64,000 nt of DNA, taken from JANYGA01 sp031420415. GTDB lineage: Bacteria; Vulcanimicrobiota; Vulcanimicrobiia; Vulcanimicrobiales; Vulcanimicrobiaceae. The DNA is taken from the NCBI GenBank assembly GCA_031420415.1, contig JANOMT010000020.1:71263-135262 (forward strand). Reading direction: 5' to 3'. The notes beneath the pieces were generated by a model, which saw only the letters and a list, made by a program, of their open reading frames with translations, made no database searches and was not told the DNA's origin. This document shows, in pieces, positions 8,223-17,978 of the stretch. Position numbers and translations under genes: made by a program. Numbering within the stretch: the first letter of the stretch is position 1; every line of letters starts with the position of its first letter.

Positions 8223-9694
8223 ACTCTTCCCTGGCGGCGCTCGTCGCCGCACTCGACGATCCGCACGTTCTGGGCGACCTCGGCGGGACGGTTCGCGCGA
8301 TCACACACGACTCGCGCACCGTCGTGCCGGGCGCACTCTTCGTCGCGTTGCGCGGCGAACGCGTCGACGGGCACGCGTTCGTTGCGAGTGCGCTCGCAAC
8401 GGGGGCGATCGGCGTCGTCGTCGATCGCGGATTCGATCTCGCGACGCTCGCAATGCGTACCGATCGCGCGACGATCGTCACCGTCGACGACCCGCGTCGG
8501 GCGCTGGCAAGATTGGCAGCCGTCTTTTACGGTCACCCGTCGCAAGCGCTGCGCGTGACGGGCGTGACGGGCACGAACGGCAAGACGACCGTGACGCATC
8601 TCGCCGCGGCGATCCTCGATGCGGGTGGCATTCCGACGGGGCGTATCGGCACGCTCGGCGCGCGATTCGGCGGTGCGATGTGGTCGCTCGAAAACACCAC
8701 GCCGTTCGCGCTGGAATTACAGTCGCTGCTCGCGGAGATGCGCGATCGCGGCGCGCGCGCCGTCGCGATGGAAACGAGTTCGCACGCGCTCGCCCAAGAT
8801 CGCGTGGCCGACGTCGATTTTGCCGTTGCCGCGCTGACGAATGTGACACGCGATCACCTCGATTATCACGGCACGTTCGAGGCGTATGCGGCGGCAAAGC
8901 GCAGTCTCTTCGATCGCGCACCGATCGCGATCCTCAATATCGACGACGATCTCGGGCGCGCGTGGGCGAGAGGACTGCGCGCGGCGGGAAAGATCGTCGA
9001 TACGTACGCGCTCGATGCCGACGCGACGCTCGTCGCGCGCGAGATCGCCGTGCGCGCCGACGGCAGTAGCTTCAACGTCGACGGTCGCCGGTTCGCGCTC
9101 CGCTTACCGGGGCGCTTCAATATCTCAAACGCGCTCGCCGCGCTCGGGATCGCGCGCGCATACGGCGTTACCGACGACGATTCGGCGCGAGCGATGGCGT
9201 CTTTCGAGCGCGTGCCGGGACGCATGGAACATCTCGCCGGCGGCGGGATCGACGTCCTCGTCGATTACGCGCACACGCCCGATGCGCTCGATGTGGTCTT
9301 GCGTGCCGCGCGCGAAACGGCGCGCGGCGAACTCGCGGTCGTCTTCGGGTGCGGCGGCGATCGCGATCGTGGGAAGCGCCCGCAGATGGGCGCGATCGCC
9401 CGGTCGCGAGCGGATCGCGTCTTCATCACGAGCGATAATCCGCGCTCCGAAGATCCGCAAGAGATCATCGATGAGATTCTCGGCGGCATCGACGACTTGC
9501 GTGAAGTGATCGCACTCGTCGATCGGCGTGCCGCCATTCGGCGCGCGATCTCGGATGCCGAACCCGGCGACGTCGTCGTCGTCGCGGGGAAGGGACACGA
9601 GACGTACCAGATCATCGGTACGGCAACGAATCATTTCGACGATCGCGACGAAGTTCGCGCGGCGCTCGCCGCGCGCGAGCCCGAACCCGCGTGA
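8219..9694 (+). CDS. murE: UDP-MurNAc-L-Ala-D-Glu:meso-diaminopimelate ligase MurE
   Basis: MurE adds the third residue of the stem peptide in the cytoplasm, using ATP. The Mur-ligase layout is complete: an N-terminal UDP-binding domain, the ATP loop GVTGTNGKTT (115-124), the central domain with LTNVTRDHLDYHG and the modified-lysine region AAAKRSLF, and the C-terminal domain. The motif DNPR (406-409) is the signature of enzymes that select meso-diaminopimelate over lysine. The product has 491 residues. The GTG start overlaps the ftsI stop (GTGA), and the murF start overlaps its own stop. Confidence 0.96.
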   Translation: MNSSLAALVAALDDPHVLGDLGGTVRAITHDSRTVVPGALFVALRGERVDGHAFVASALATGAIGVVVDRGFDLATLAMRTDRATIVTVDDPRRALARLAAVFYGHPSQALRVTGVTGTNGKTTVTHLAAAILDAGGIPTGRIGTLGARFGGAMWSLENTTPFALELQSLLAEMRDRGARAVAMETSSHALAQDRVADVDFAVAALTNVTRDHLDYHGTFEAYAAAKRSLFDRAPIAILNIDDDLGRAWARGLRAAGKIVDTYALDADATLVAREIAVRADGSSFNVDGRRFALRLPGRFNISNALAALGIARAYGVTDDDSARAMASFERVPGRMEHLAGGGIDVLVDYAHTPDALDVVLRAARETARGELAVVFGCGGDRDRGKRPQMGAIARSRADRVFITSDNPRSEDPQEIIDEILGGIDDLREVIALVDRRAAIRRAISDAEPGDVVVVAGKGHETYQIIGTATNHFDDRDEVRAALAAREPEPA

Positions 9695-11166
9695 AAATTC
9701 CGATCGCAGCCGCCGTCGCCGCATCGGGCGCACGCATGCTCGAACCCGATGCGTTACCGCTCGCCGCACGCTTTTCCACCGATACGCGGACGCTCGTTCC
9801 GGGCGACCTCTACGTCGCGCTCCGCGGCGAGACATTCGACGGCCATGCTTTCGTTGGCGAAGCACTCGCGTGCGGTGCGAGCGGCGTCGTCGTCGACGAT
9901 GCGCACGCGGTGCCCGCCGGTGTTGGCGCACTCGTCGTCACGGATACGACCGTAGCCTATCTCGCCTTCGCGGGCGTCGCGCGGTTGCAGATGAGCGCGC
10001 GTGTCGTCGCGATTACAGGAAGCGCGGGCAAGACGACGACCAAACACGTGCTCGCGGGATTGCTCGAACGCGTCCGACCCGGTCGTGTCGTGGCGACGCA
10101 CGCGAATGAAAATAACGAGATCGGCGTCGCAAAGCTCTTTCTCGGTGCACCCGAAGAAACGGCGTACGTCGTCGTGGAATTCGGCGCGCGCCACTTCGGC
10201 GAGATCGCGCCGCTCGCGCGTGCGGCACGGCCCGACGTCGCGGTGCTCACGAACATCGGCGACGCCCATCTGGAGATTTTCGGCTCGCGCGAACGGCTAC
10301 GCGAAACGAAGTACGGCATCTTCGCGACGGGCGCACGCGCGGTCTTACCCGCACTTCGAAGCGACCGCGGTTTCACGGACGACGACTTCCTGCACGACGA
10401 TGTCGAAGCGGCATCGAGCGACGCGCGTGCGGGGCGACCGCGAACGTATTTTTTCGCTACCGACGGTGCGGATCCGGTGGTCGCGGGCGCCGCGCACGGC
10501 AAGGAGACGACCGTTGTGCTTCAAGGGCGCGACCGACTCGTCGTATTCGAAGGCGATCGCCCAAATGAAGCCGATTGCAGAATTTTCGAAACGCGCGTCG
10601 CGGTCGCCGGCCTCCATAATTTGCGCAACGTCGCAGCAGCCGCGGCGGCCGCGATCGCTCTCGGCATCGCGCCCGAGCACATCGCGGAGGCGCTTCGCGA
10701 CGCCGACTTGCCCGCGGGCCGCTACGAGCGCATCACGCTCGGGACGATCGCGATCGTGTACGACGCGTACAACGCCTCGATGGACGGGATGCTCGCAACG
10801 CTCGCGTCGTTCGTAGCGGAACCTGCGGCGCGTCGGATCGTCGTCCTTGGAAGTATGGCGGAACTGGGTGTCGAGGCACCCGCGATGCACGCGCGCGTCG
10901 GCGCCGCGATCGCAAGCGCGGAGATCGCCTACGTGCTCGTCGGCGGCGATTTCGCACGCGATCTCGCGCGCGGCGCGCGGGCGACGGGATTTCCCGAAGA
11001 CCGCATCGTCGCCTTCGCGAGCAACGCCGAAGTCGTCACGTGGCTCGAGCGCCACGCGCGCGATGACGATCGTATCTTGCTCAAAGCGTCGCGGCGCTAT
11101 CGGTTCGAAGAGATCGTCGATGGTCTGCGCGCCTCGCGCGCGAACGACGATGCACGTCATGCCTGA
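9691..11166 (+). CDS. murF: UDP-MurNAc-tripeptide:D-Ala-D-Ala ligase MurF
   Basis: MurF attaches the D-Ala-D-Ala dipeptide made by Ddl to complete the UDP-MurNAc-pentapeptide. The N-terminal domain resembles that of the upstream murE (FSTDTRTLVPGDLYVALRGE). The ATP loop is ITGSAGKTTTKHV (about 108-120). Further Mur-ligase motifs are NENNEIGVAKLFLGAPEE, LTNIGDAHLEIFGS and the C-terminal YDAYNASMDGMLATL. The length (491) is normal. The stop lies 8 bases inside the following CofE-like gene, so translational coupling is likely. Confidence 0.95.
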   Translation: MKIPIAAAVAASGARMLEPDALPLAARFSTDTRTLVPGDLYVALRGETFDGHAFVGEALACGASGVVVDDAHAVPAGVGALVVTDTTVAYLAFAGVARLQMSARVVAITGSAGKTTTKHVLAGLLERVRPGRVVATHANENNEIGVAKLFLGAPEETAYVVVEFGARHFGEIAPLARAARPDVAVLTNIGDAHLEIFGSRERLRETKYGIFATGARAVLPALRSDRGFTDDDFLHDDVEAASSDARAGRPRTYFFATDGADPVVAGAAHGKETTVVLQGRDRLVVFEGDRPNEADCRIFETRVAVAGLHNLRNVAAAAAAAIALGIAPEHIAEALRDADLPAGRYERITLGTIAIVYDAYNASMDGMLATLASFVAEPAARRIVVLGSMAELGVEAPAMHARVGAAIASAEIAYVLVGGDFARDLARGARATGFPEDRIVAFASNAEVVTWLERHARDDDRILLKASRRYRFEEIVDGLRASRANDDARHA

Positions 11167-11896
11167 TCTCGTGCAACGGCCCGCAACGATCGGTCGCTCC
11201 GATCCCACACGCAGACGCGAAGCCTTCGGCAATCGCTTCGTCGCGATTCCGGTGCGGACGCCGCTGGTACGCGCGGGCGACGATCTTGCGGGCATCGTTG
11301 CGAATGCCGTACGCGGTATCGTGCGAGGCGATGACGTCGTCGCGGTCTCGGAGACCGCGGTCGCGATCGCGCAGAATCGTATGATCGCAGCCGAAACGAT
11401 CCGGCCGACGCGGCTGGCATACGTGCTCTCGCGGCGCGCGGGTGCGCTCGCAACGATCAATCAGCCGGAATCGATGCAACTCGTCATCGACGACGTCGGC
11501 GCGTGGCGCGTCCTCTACGCTGCCGTCGCGCACGTGTTCGGACGCGTGCTCGGTAAACGCGGCGTGTTCTACCGCATCCTCGGCGAAGCGATCTCCGCAA
11601 TCGACGGGTACACGGGCACGTTGCCGCCGTTCGATCGCCAGATCGTCCTCGGGCCGGAAAATCCTGACGGGGCGGCGACCGAGATCGCCCGTAGAATCGG
11701 CGCGCACGCGGTCGTCGTCGATGCAAACGACCTCGGGATCGCGAAGGTCCTCGGGGCGTCGCCGGGCGTCCATCGCCCGAACGTCGAGGAGGCGCTGCGC
11801 GACAACCCGCACGGCAACGGCGACGAGCAGACGCCGATCGTCGTGCTCGCCTGGCGCGATGTGGGACGGAGTCCGCTGTTGGAACGCGGGTGGTGA
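11159..11896 (+). CDS. CofE-like F420-0:gamma-glutamyl ligase family protein in the cell-wall operon
   Basis: CofE enzymes ligate glutamate to coenzyme F420-0 through a gamma-amide bond using GTP. This 245-residue protein has the family's core: FVAIPVRTPLVRAGDDL, then DDVVAVSETAVAIAQNRM, and a C-terminal GAHAVVVDANDLGIAKVLGA. It lies between murF and mraY, overlapping both (8 bases with murF, TGATG with mraY). The ATG at 11159 was chosen; an ATG at 11150 is possible. No other F420 gene is in the window, so the context argues for amide-bond formation on a cell-wall precursor or other metabolite rather than on F420. The substrate is unknown. Confidence 0.7.
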   Translation: MPDLVQRPATIGRSDPTRRREAFGNRFVAIPVRTPLVRAGDDLAGIVANAVRGIVRGDDVVAVSETAVAIAQNRMIAAETIRPTRLAYVLSRRAGALATINQPESMQLVIDDVGAWRVLYAAVAHVFGRVLGKRGVFYRILGEAISAIDGYTGTLPPFDRQIVLGPENPDGAATEIARRIGAHAVVVDANDLGIAKVLGASPGVHRPNVEEALRDNPHGNGDEQTPIVVLAWRDVGRSPLLERGW

Positions 11897-12888
11897 TGGC
11901 CGCGCACGCACCGCTTGGCGCACTCGGCATCACGTTCGCGCTCGTGCTCGCGGCGACGGCCGCAGCGGGCGCGCCCGTCATCCGCGCGCTCAAGCGTATC
12001 TCGTTTCGGCAGACCGCCTACGAAGACGCGCCGCAATCGCATGCGAAAAAATCGGGCACGCCCACGATGGGCGGCCTGCTCTTCGTGATCGCGCTCGTTG
12101 GAGCGGTCGTTGCAGATCCCGGACGTGAATCGCTGACGTTACTTGGGGTCGGACTGCTTTGCGGCCTCGTCGGGTTCGTCGACGATTACACATCGATTCG
12201 TCGCGGGCGCAATCACGGCTTGAGCGCGCGTCCGAAATTTCTCGCGACCGCCGTCGTTGCGGCGCTCTTTCTCATCGCGATCACGTTCTGGACTTCACAT
12301 GAAGCGACGCCGCCGATCGGCACGATCTTTACGACGGGCGATCTCTTCGGGAGCGCGCGTATCGTCGCGCCGTATGCGGTCTGGTTCGGGGTGAGCCTGC
12401 TCGCCATTTTGGCGACGACGCATGCGGTCAATCTTACCGACGGCCTCGACGGGCTCGCGGGTGGAACGATGGTCCCGCCGCTCGCCGTCGTCGCCTGGAT
12501 CGCTTGGCACGTCGGCGCGTACGGCGTCGCGTTCGTCGACGTCGCGACGATCGCGGCGGTGCTCGGATTTCTCGTCTACAACCGGCATCCGGCACGCGTA
12601 TTCATGGGAGACACGGGAGCGCTTCTTTTGGGGGGCGTCTTGGCCGGTAGCGTCGTCTTAACGGGTTCGCAGTTGCTCTTGCCTCTCATTGGGGGCGTCT
12701 TCGCGGCCGAAGCGCTCTCGGTCATCATTCAAGTCCTTTATTTTAAGCGCACGCACAAACGGATATTTCGCATGAGCCCGTTGCACCATCATTTCGAACT
12801 CGGCGGTTGGCCCGAGACCAAAGTTACGGCGCGTTTTTGGACTGCGTCTGCGATCCTCTCCCTCGTCGGCGCGGCGATCGTCCGATGA
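11896..12888 (+). CDS. mraY: Phospho-MurNAc-pentapeptide transferase MraY
   Basis: MraY is the integral membrane enzyme that transfers phospho-MurNAc-pentapeptide to undecaprenyl phosphate to make lipid I. The 330 residues contain about ten membrane segments. Signature motifs run in order: HAKKSGTPTMGG near residue 45, FVDDYTSIRRGRNHGLS, AVNLTDGLDGLAGG and the histidine-rich LHHHFELGGWPETKV near the C-terminus. The ATG start overlaps the stop of the CofE-like gene (TGATG). Its own stop overlaps the murD ATG. Confidence 0.96.
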   Translation: MAAHAPLGALGITFALVLAATAAAGAPVIRALKRISFRQTAYEDAPQSHAKKSGTPTMGGLLFVIALVGAVVADPGRESLTLLGVGLLCGLVGFVDDYTSIRRGRNHGLSARPKFLATAVVAALFLIAITFWTSHEATPPIGTIFTTGDLFGSARIVAPYAVWFGVSLLAILATTHAVNLTDGLDGLAGGTMVPPLAVVAWIAWHVGAYGVAFVDVATIAAVLGFLVYNRHPARVFMGDTGALLLGGVLAGSVVLTGSQLLLPLIGGVFAAEALSVIIQVLYFKRTHKRIFRMSPLHHHFELGGWPETKVTARFWTASAILSLVGAAIVR

Positions 12889-14282
12889 GCGGGACGGGAA
12901 CCTTCGATGCGGGCGAACGCGTACTCGTCATCGGCCTCGGTCGTAGTGGCATCGCGAGCTGTGCGGTGTTGCGCGCGCGCGGTGCGACCGTCTTCGCGAC
13001 CGACGAAAAGCCGCGCGAGGCGCTCGCGGAAACGATCGTCGACCTCGAGTCGAACGCCGTGCAATTCGTCGACCCCGCAGAGATCGAACGCGTGCTCCCG
13101 CAGCTGACGTCGTGCGTGGTGTCGCCCGGGGTTCCGCTCAACATCGATCTCGTGCGTCGCGTCCAAGCCGCAAGAATTTCGGTCTATTCCGAAATCGAGG
13201 TTGCCTACCGCATCAGCAAGGCGCCGATGGTCGCGATCACCGGAACCAAAGGCAAGACGACGACGACGGCGCTCGTTGGTGCGATGTTCCGCCGCGCGGG
13301 CAAAACGACGCACGTCGGCGGCAATATCGGCAACGCCCTCATTAACGAGACCTTCATCGCAGCTGCGGGCGACTGGGTCATCGCGGAAGTCTCGTCGTTC
13401 CAACTCGAATCGATCCGTTCGTTCAAACCGAAGATATCCGCGATCATCAATCTCTCGCCAGATCACCTCGATCGCTATCATTCGATGGATGAATACAGCG
13501 AAGCGAAGTTCCGCATCTTCGCAAATCAATCGTCGAGCGACACGTTCGTCGGCAATCTCGACGACCCAATGATCGCGGAACTCTACGCGGGAGAATCGGC
13601 CAAGCGACTCGCCGCGCGTGCGACGTGGTTCGCGATGGCGCCGCATCGCGCGGCGACGATCTACGTTCGCGATGGGCGCATCATCTACGCGCCGCCGACG
13701 GGCGATCCGCGCCCGATCGAGATCATGCCCGTCTCGGAGATTCCGCTCCTCGGGCAACACAACGTCGCAAACGTTCTCGCCGCGCTCGCGATCGGGCTCG
13801 CAGCCGATCTCGATCCGGCCGACCTGCGCGCGGCAGTCGTCGATTTCGTCGCGCTCCCGCATCGCTTGCAACGCGTCGCCGTCGCCGACGGCATCACGTT
13901 CGTCGATGATTCGAAATCCACCAATCCTGGCTCCGTCGTCGCGGCGCTCAAATCGTTCGATCGCCCGATCGTCCTCGTCGCCGGCGGCAAATCCAAGCGC
14001 ACGGATTTTCGCGCGATGGGCGCCGCGATCGTCGAGCACGCCAAAGCCGTCGTGCTCATCGGTGAAGCCGCAGACGAGATCGCGGGCGTGATCGGCGACG
14101 TGCCCACGCGTCGTGCGACGACGATGGACGATGCCGTCGCGATCGCACGTGGGATCGCGGTTTCCGGCGACGTCGTGCTGCTCTCGCCGGGCTGTGCGTC
14201 CTTCGATATGTTCGCGTCGGCCGAAGCGCGTGGCGATGCCTTCGCTCGGGCCGCTGCGGCGAAGCTCGGCGCGCATGGGTAA
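12885..14282 (+). CDS. murD: UDP-MurNAc-L-alanine:D-glutamate ligase MurD
   Basis: MurD adds D-glutamate as the second stem-peptide residue. The product begins with a Rossmann-like UDP-binding domain (RVLVIGLGRSGIAS). The ATP loop is ITGTKGKTTTTALVGA (about 118-133), followed by NLSPDHLDRYHSMDEY and the C-terminal signature FVDDSKSTNPGSVVAALKSF. The length is 465 residues from the ATG at 12885, which overlaps the mraY stop (ATGA). The gene order mraY-murD-ftsW-murG is the classical one. Confidence 0.96.
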   Translation: MSGTGTFDAGERVLVIGLGRSGIASCAVLRARGATVFATDEKPREALAETIVDLESNAVQFVDPAEIERVLPQLTSCVVSPGVPLNIDLVRRVQAARISVYSEIEVAYRISKAPMVAITGTKGKTTTTALVGAMFRRAGKTTHVGGNIGNALINETFIAAAGDWVIAEVSSFQLESIRSFKPKISAIINLSPDHLDRYHSMDEYSEAKFRIFANQSSSDTFVGNLDDPMIAELYAGESAKRLAARATWFAMAPHRAATIYVRDGRIIYAPPTGDPRPIEIMPVSEIPLLGQHNVANVLAALAIGLAADLDPADLRAAVVDFVALPHRLQRVAVADGITFVDDSKSTNPGSVVAALKSFDRPIVLVAGGKSKRTDFRAMGAAIVEHAKAVVLIGEAADEIAGVIGDVPTRRATTMDDAVAIARGIAVSGDVVLLSPGCASFDMFASAEARGDAFARAAAAKLGAHG

Positions 14283-15438
14283 ACGCGAAGCGCCCGATAC
14301 CGTTCTCGTGGGCGCGATCGCCGCGCTCGTCACGATCGGGCTCGTCATGATTTTTAGTGCGTCGAGTGCGTACGCGGTCGCGTTGCAACACGATGCGGGA
14401 TATTTTCTCAAACGGCAGATGGTCTGGCTCGTCGTCGCGCTCGCGGTGGCCTTCGTGGCGTATCGGATCGATTATCGCAAGCTCCGCGGGATCGCGCCAT
14501 GGAGCCTCGTCTTGAGCATCGTCTGTCTCGTTCTCGTGCTCGTGCCGCACGTCGGCGTGATCGCGGGCGGCGCGTCACGTTGGCTCGGTGCCGGACCCAT
14601 TCAGTTCGAGCCGTCGGAGTTTGCCAAACTCGCGTTAGTACTATACCTTTCGGCAGCGCTCGCGGCGAAGGGCGATCGGATTCGGTCGCTCGTGCGCGGC
14701 CTCTTTCCGCTCGCCCTCGTCACCGCGGTGATGGCGATGCTCGTCATCAAAGAGCCCGACTTCGGGACCGCGAGTCTGCTCGCGTTTACGGCGGGAACGC
14801 TCTTCTTCGTTGCGGGCGCGCGCGTCGTCCATCTGCTGATGATCGTTGCCGCCGTGACGCCGCCCGCGATTCTCTTGATCCGACACGATCCGTACAAGCT
14901 CGCGCGGGTCGTCGCGTTCATCGACCCGTGGAAAGATCCGCAAGACAAAGGCTTCCATATCGTACAGTCGCTCATGGCGCTCGGGAGCGGCGGCTGGTTC
15001 GGCGTCGGTCTCGGTTTCTCGCACCAAAAATTTTTCTGGCTCCCCGAAGCGCACACGGATTTTATCGGTTCGATCATCGGCGAGGAGACGGGCTTTGCGG
15101 GCATGGCTGCGATCGTCGCGCTCTTCGTGATCTTTGCGTATCGTGCCGTGCGCATCGCGCTTGCCGCACCCGATCGTTTCGGATTCTTTCTCTGCATCGG
15201 GTGCATGGCACTCATCGTGATTCAAGCGTTCGTCAACCTCGGCGTCGTCTCGTCGTCGTGGCCCGTGACGGGCGTCCCGCTACCGTTCATCTCGTTCGGC
15301 GGCACATCGCTCGTGACGTCGCTGACGGCGGTCGCGCTCATCGTCAACGTCGGCCGTTCGCGCGTCGCGCGCGGCACGGCATACGCGCGCGCCGACGAGC
15401 GTCGTCCGCAAGATTTCACGCCCATCGCGGCGCGTTAG
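14275..15438 (+). CDS. ftsW: FtsW, septal SEDS-family peptidoglycan glycosyltransferase
   Basis: FtsW polymerises lipid II at the division site together with the FtsI transpeptidase encoded upstream. The 387 residues form about ten membrane segments. SEDS motifs are visible: MIFSASSAYA in the first segment, GGASRWLGAGPIQFEPSEFAK, VIKEPDFGTA, the HTDFIGSIIGEETGF loop and the C-terminal PVTGVPLPFISFGGTS. The ATG start lies 8 bases inside murD. RodA is the main alternative in this family, but the dcw position favours FtsW. Confidence 0.94.
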   Translation: MGKREAPDTVLVGAIAALVTIGLVMIFSASSAYAVALQHDAGYFLKRQMVWLVVALAVAFVAYRIDYRKLRGIAPWSLVLSIVCLVLVLVPHVGVIAGGASRWLGAGPIQFEPSEFAKLALVLYLSAALAAKGDRIRSLVRGLFPLALVTAVMAMLVIKEPDFGTASLLAFTAGTLFFVAGARVVHLLMIVAAVTPPAILLIRHDPYKLARVVAFIDPWKDPQDKGFHIVQSLMALGSGGWFGVGLGFSHQKFFWLPEAHTDFIGSIIGEETGFAGMAAIVALFVIFAYRAVRIALAAPDRFGFFLCIGCMALIVIQAFVNLGVVSSSWPVTGVPLPFISFGGTSLVTSLTAVALIVNVGRSRVARGTAYARADERRPQDFTPIAAR

Positions 15439-15450
15439 CGCGCGGGCGCC

Positions 15451-16572
15451 GTGCATCTCGTGCTTACGGGTGGCGGTACCGGCGGCCACATCTATCCCGC
15501 CCTCGCAATCGCCGAAGCGTTCGCAACGGAACCGGCCTTCGCGCCGTTGATCGTCGATTTCATCGGAACGCGCGGCGGTCTCGAAGCGCGGATCGTGCCC
15601 GCGGCGGGATTGCGGTTGCATACGGTGCGCGCCGCACCCCTCGCTCGCGCGTTACGTCTTTCGCTCGTGCGTACGTTCGCGATCAATGTGCTCGGCGTTT
15701 TCGATGCGCTCCGCGTGTTGCATCGTCTCGAACCCGACGTCGTGATCGCGACGGGTGGATACGTTTCGCTCCCCGTCGTCGCGGCGATGCGCCTCGTACG
15801 TGCGCTCGGGCGTTCGCGCGCGCGCATCGCCGTGCTCGAACCCAATGCCGCGGCGGGGCTCACGAATCGCCTCGTCGCGCCGCTCGTGGATGAGGTTTGG
15901 TACGCGATTCCACCGAGTACTCGTGGCTTGCGCGCGCGCGAAGCGGTGGTCGGCATCCCGGTGCGTTCGTCGATGCGGCGTGCGATGTCGCAAGCGGAGG
16001 CGCGTGCGGCGCTCGGACTCCCTGCGGTGGCGACCGTCATCGTCGTGATCGGTGGTAGCCAAGGCGCGCGGTCGATCAACGATGCCGTTGCGGGATACGT
16101 CGAGGCCGGCGTCCCGAGTGGCATGCACGTGCTCGTGATCGCGGGCGATCGGGACTTCGCGCTCCTCGCGGGGCGCCTTGCGGGGCGAGCGGATGCGACG
16201 GTCGTTTCCTATCTCGAAGACCCACGCAGTGCCTATGCGGCGGCCGACCTCGTCGTGGCGCGCGCCGGCGCATCGACGCTCGGTGAACTCGCGGCGACGG
16301 CAACCCCGGCGCTCCTGGTGCCGTATCCCTTCGCAACGGCCGACCATCAAGGGCATAACGCCCGTGCCTACGCGGCGGGAGGCGGGGCGCGCGTCGTCGC
16401 CGATCGCGGCCTCGATGCCCGGCGATTGCGTGCCGAACTCACGGCGGCCCTCGAGCCTACGGTGCTCGCGGGAATGCGTGCCGCTGCGCGACGCGCCTCG
16501 GCCGTCGATCCGCGAGCGACCATTGTCACACGGGTAAAGGCGTGGTCGATTTCGAATGCGGACCCAACGTGA
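15451..16572 (+). CDS. murG: MurG, lipid II-forming N-acetylglucosaminyltransferase
   Basis: MurG adds GlcNAc from UDP-GlcNAc to lipid I on the inner face of the membrane. The N-terminal glycine-rich loop LTGGGTGGHIYPALAIAE is diagnostic. Further motifs are ATGGYVSLPVVAAM, AVLEPNAAAGLTNRLV, VVIGGSQGARSIN and VVARAGASTLGELAATATP, the last forming the UDP-GlcNAc site. The GTG start lies 12 bases after ftsW, one of the few real gaps in the operon. The 373 residues are of normal length. Confidence 0.95.
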   Translation: MHLVLTGGGTGGHIYPALAIAEAFATEPAFAPLIVDFIGTRGGLEARIVPAAGLRLHTVRAAPLARALRLSLVRTFAINVLGVFDALRVLHRLEPDVVIATGGYVSLPVVAAMRLVRALGRSRARIAVLEPNAAAGLTNRLVAPLVDEVWYAIPPSTRGLRAREAVVGIPVRSSMRRAMSQAEARAALGLPAVATVIVVIGGSQGARSINDAVAGYVEAGVPSGMHVLVIAGDRDFALLAGRLAGRADATVVSYLEDPRSAYAAADLVVARAGASTLGELAATATPALLVPYPFATADHQGHNARAYAAGGGARVVADRGLDARRLRAELTAALEPTVLAGMRAAARRASAVDPRATIVTRVKAWSISNADPT

Positions 16573-17978
16573 GACTACCGTCGGGCGACGCCTGCGACCG
16601 CGTTCATTTCGTGGGCATCAGCGGCATCGGCATGTCGGCGCTCGCGCGCATCTTGATGGCACGCGGCATCGCCGTAAGTGGGTCGTCGGATCGACGGACC
16701 GCGCTCACCGACGCGCTCGCCGCCGAGGGAGCGCGCATCGCAATCGGCCACGCGGCGGAACACTGCGCGGGCGCGACGTCGGTCGTCATCAGCACGGCGA
16801 TCGACGAGCACAATCCCGAATTGCTCGCGGCTCACGAAAGCGGCATCCCGATCCTCCATCGCGGTGCGTTGCTCGCGCAACTCATGGCGCAACGCCGCGG
16901 CATCGCGGTTGCGGGGACGCACGGCAAGACGACGACCACGGCGATGCTCGCACGCGTGCTCGAAGGCGGCGGCTGCGATCCGACGGTCGTCGTCGGCGGC
17001 GAATGCGTCGATACGAGAACCAACGCCCGCGATGGGGCGGGCGTGTGGTTTTTAAGCGAAGCCGATGAATCGGATCGGTCATTTCTCGGCCTCGATCCCG
17101 AAATCGCGATCGTCACGAATATCGAGAACGATCACATCGAGAGCGACGCCGATCTCCCCGAACTCGTTGCCGCATTCGAAACGTTCGTCGCCCGCGTTCC
17201 GGCGATCGGTCGGCTCGTTATCGGAATCGACGAGCCACGCGCGGCCGCGCTCGCCCGCATCGCGCACGCGGCTCCGACGACGACGTTTGGATTCGCAGCC
17301 GACGCCGATATCCGCGCCGCCCATCCGCATTACGCCGATTTCGGGTCGACCTTCGATGTGATCGTGCGCGGCGTGACGGCGGGAACGATCGTTTTGAAAG
17401 TGCCGGGCGCGATCAATATCGAAGACGCGCTCGGCGCAATCGCCGTCGGCCTCGAATTGCATATCCCAATGGCCACGATCGCGACCGCCCTCGCGGAATA
17501 TCGCGGCGTGCGACGTCGCTTCGAAATTCTCACGTGCGGCGACCGCATGACCGTCGTCGACGATTACGCGCATCATCCCACAGCCGTCGAAGCAACGATT
17601 GCGGCGGCGCGCGCGAATTTCGACGGGCCCATCGTCGTCGCGTTTCAGCCGCATCGCTACACGCGCACTCGCTATCTCGGAAACGACTTCGCGCGTGCGC
17701 TCCGAGCCGCCGATCGTGTCGTCCTCACCGATATTTACGCCGCGTCGGAAGCGCCGATCCCAGGCGTCGATGCCACGACGATCGGCATCCCGCTCGCCGC
17801 GCTCGGATGCGACGTCGCCTATGCGAAGGTCGAGGATCTCGAAACGGAGCTACTCGCACACGTGCCGCACGGCGCGCTCGTGCTGATGCTCGGTGCGGGA
17901 TCGATTACCGCCGCTGCGGCGCGTCTCGCGCGCGCGATCGAGTCGCGCGTCGCGAGTGCGAGTACGAGCGCGCCGTGA
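16569..17978 (+). CDS. murC: UDP-N-acetylmuramate:L-alanine ligase MurC
   Basis: MurC starts the stem peptide by adding L-alanine to UDP-MurNAc. It has the N-terminal VHFVGISGIGMSALARIL, the ATP loop GTHGKTTTTAMLARVL (from residue 116), EADESDRSFLGLDPEIAIVT, and the C-terminal VVDDYAHHPTAVEATI and QPHRYTRTRYL motifs. The GTG at 16569 was chosen because it overlaps the murG stop (GTGA), as elsewhere in the operon; a GTG at 16542 is also in frame. From 16569 the product is 469 residues. Confidence 0.95.
   Translation: MRLPSGDACDRVHFVGISGIGMSALARILMARGIAVSGSSDRRTALTDALAAEGARIAIGHAAEHCAGATSVVISTAIDEHNPELLAAHESGIPILHRGALLAQLMAQRRGIAVAGTHGKTTTTAMLARVLEGGGCDPTVVVGGECVDTRTNARDGAGVWFLSEADESDRSFLGLDPEIAIVTNIENDHIESDADLPELVAAFETFVARVPAIGRLVIGIDEPRAAALARIAHAAPTTTFGFAADADIRAAHPHYADFGSTFDVIVRGVTAGTIVLKVPGAINIEDALGAIAVGLELHIPMATIATALAEYRGVRRRFEILTCGDRMTVVDDYAHHPTAVEATIAAARANFDGPIVVAFQPHRYTRTRYLGNDFARALRAADRVVLTDIYAASEAPIPGVDATTIGIPLAALGCDVAYAKVEDLETELLAHVPHGALVLMLGAGSITAAAARLARAIESRVASASTSAP

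Noticed and set aside
12789..14411. Long reading frame on the minus strand opposite murD and ftsW
   Set aside because: It is fully antisense to two unmistakable Mur/SEDS genes, is extremely rich in Arg, Asp and His, and shows no motif. GC-rich genes commonly leave such open antisense frames.
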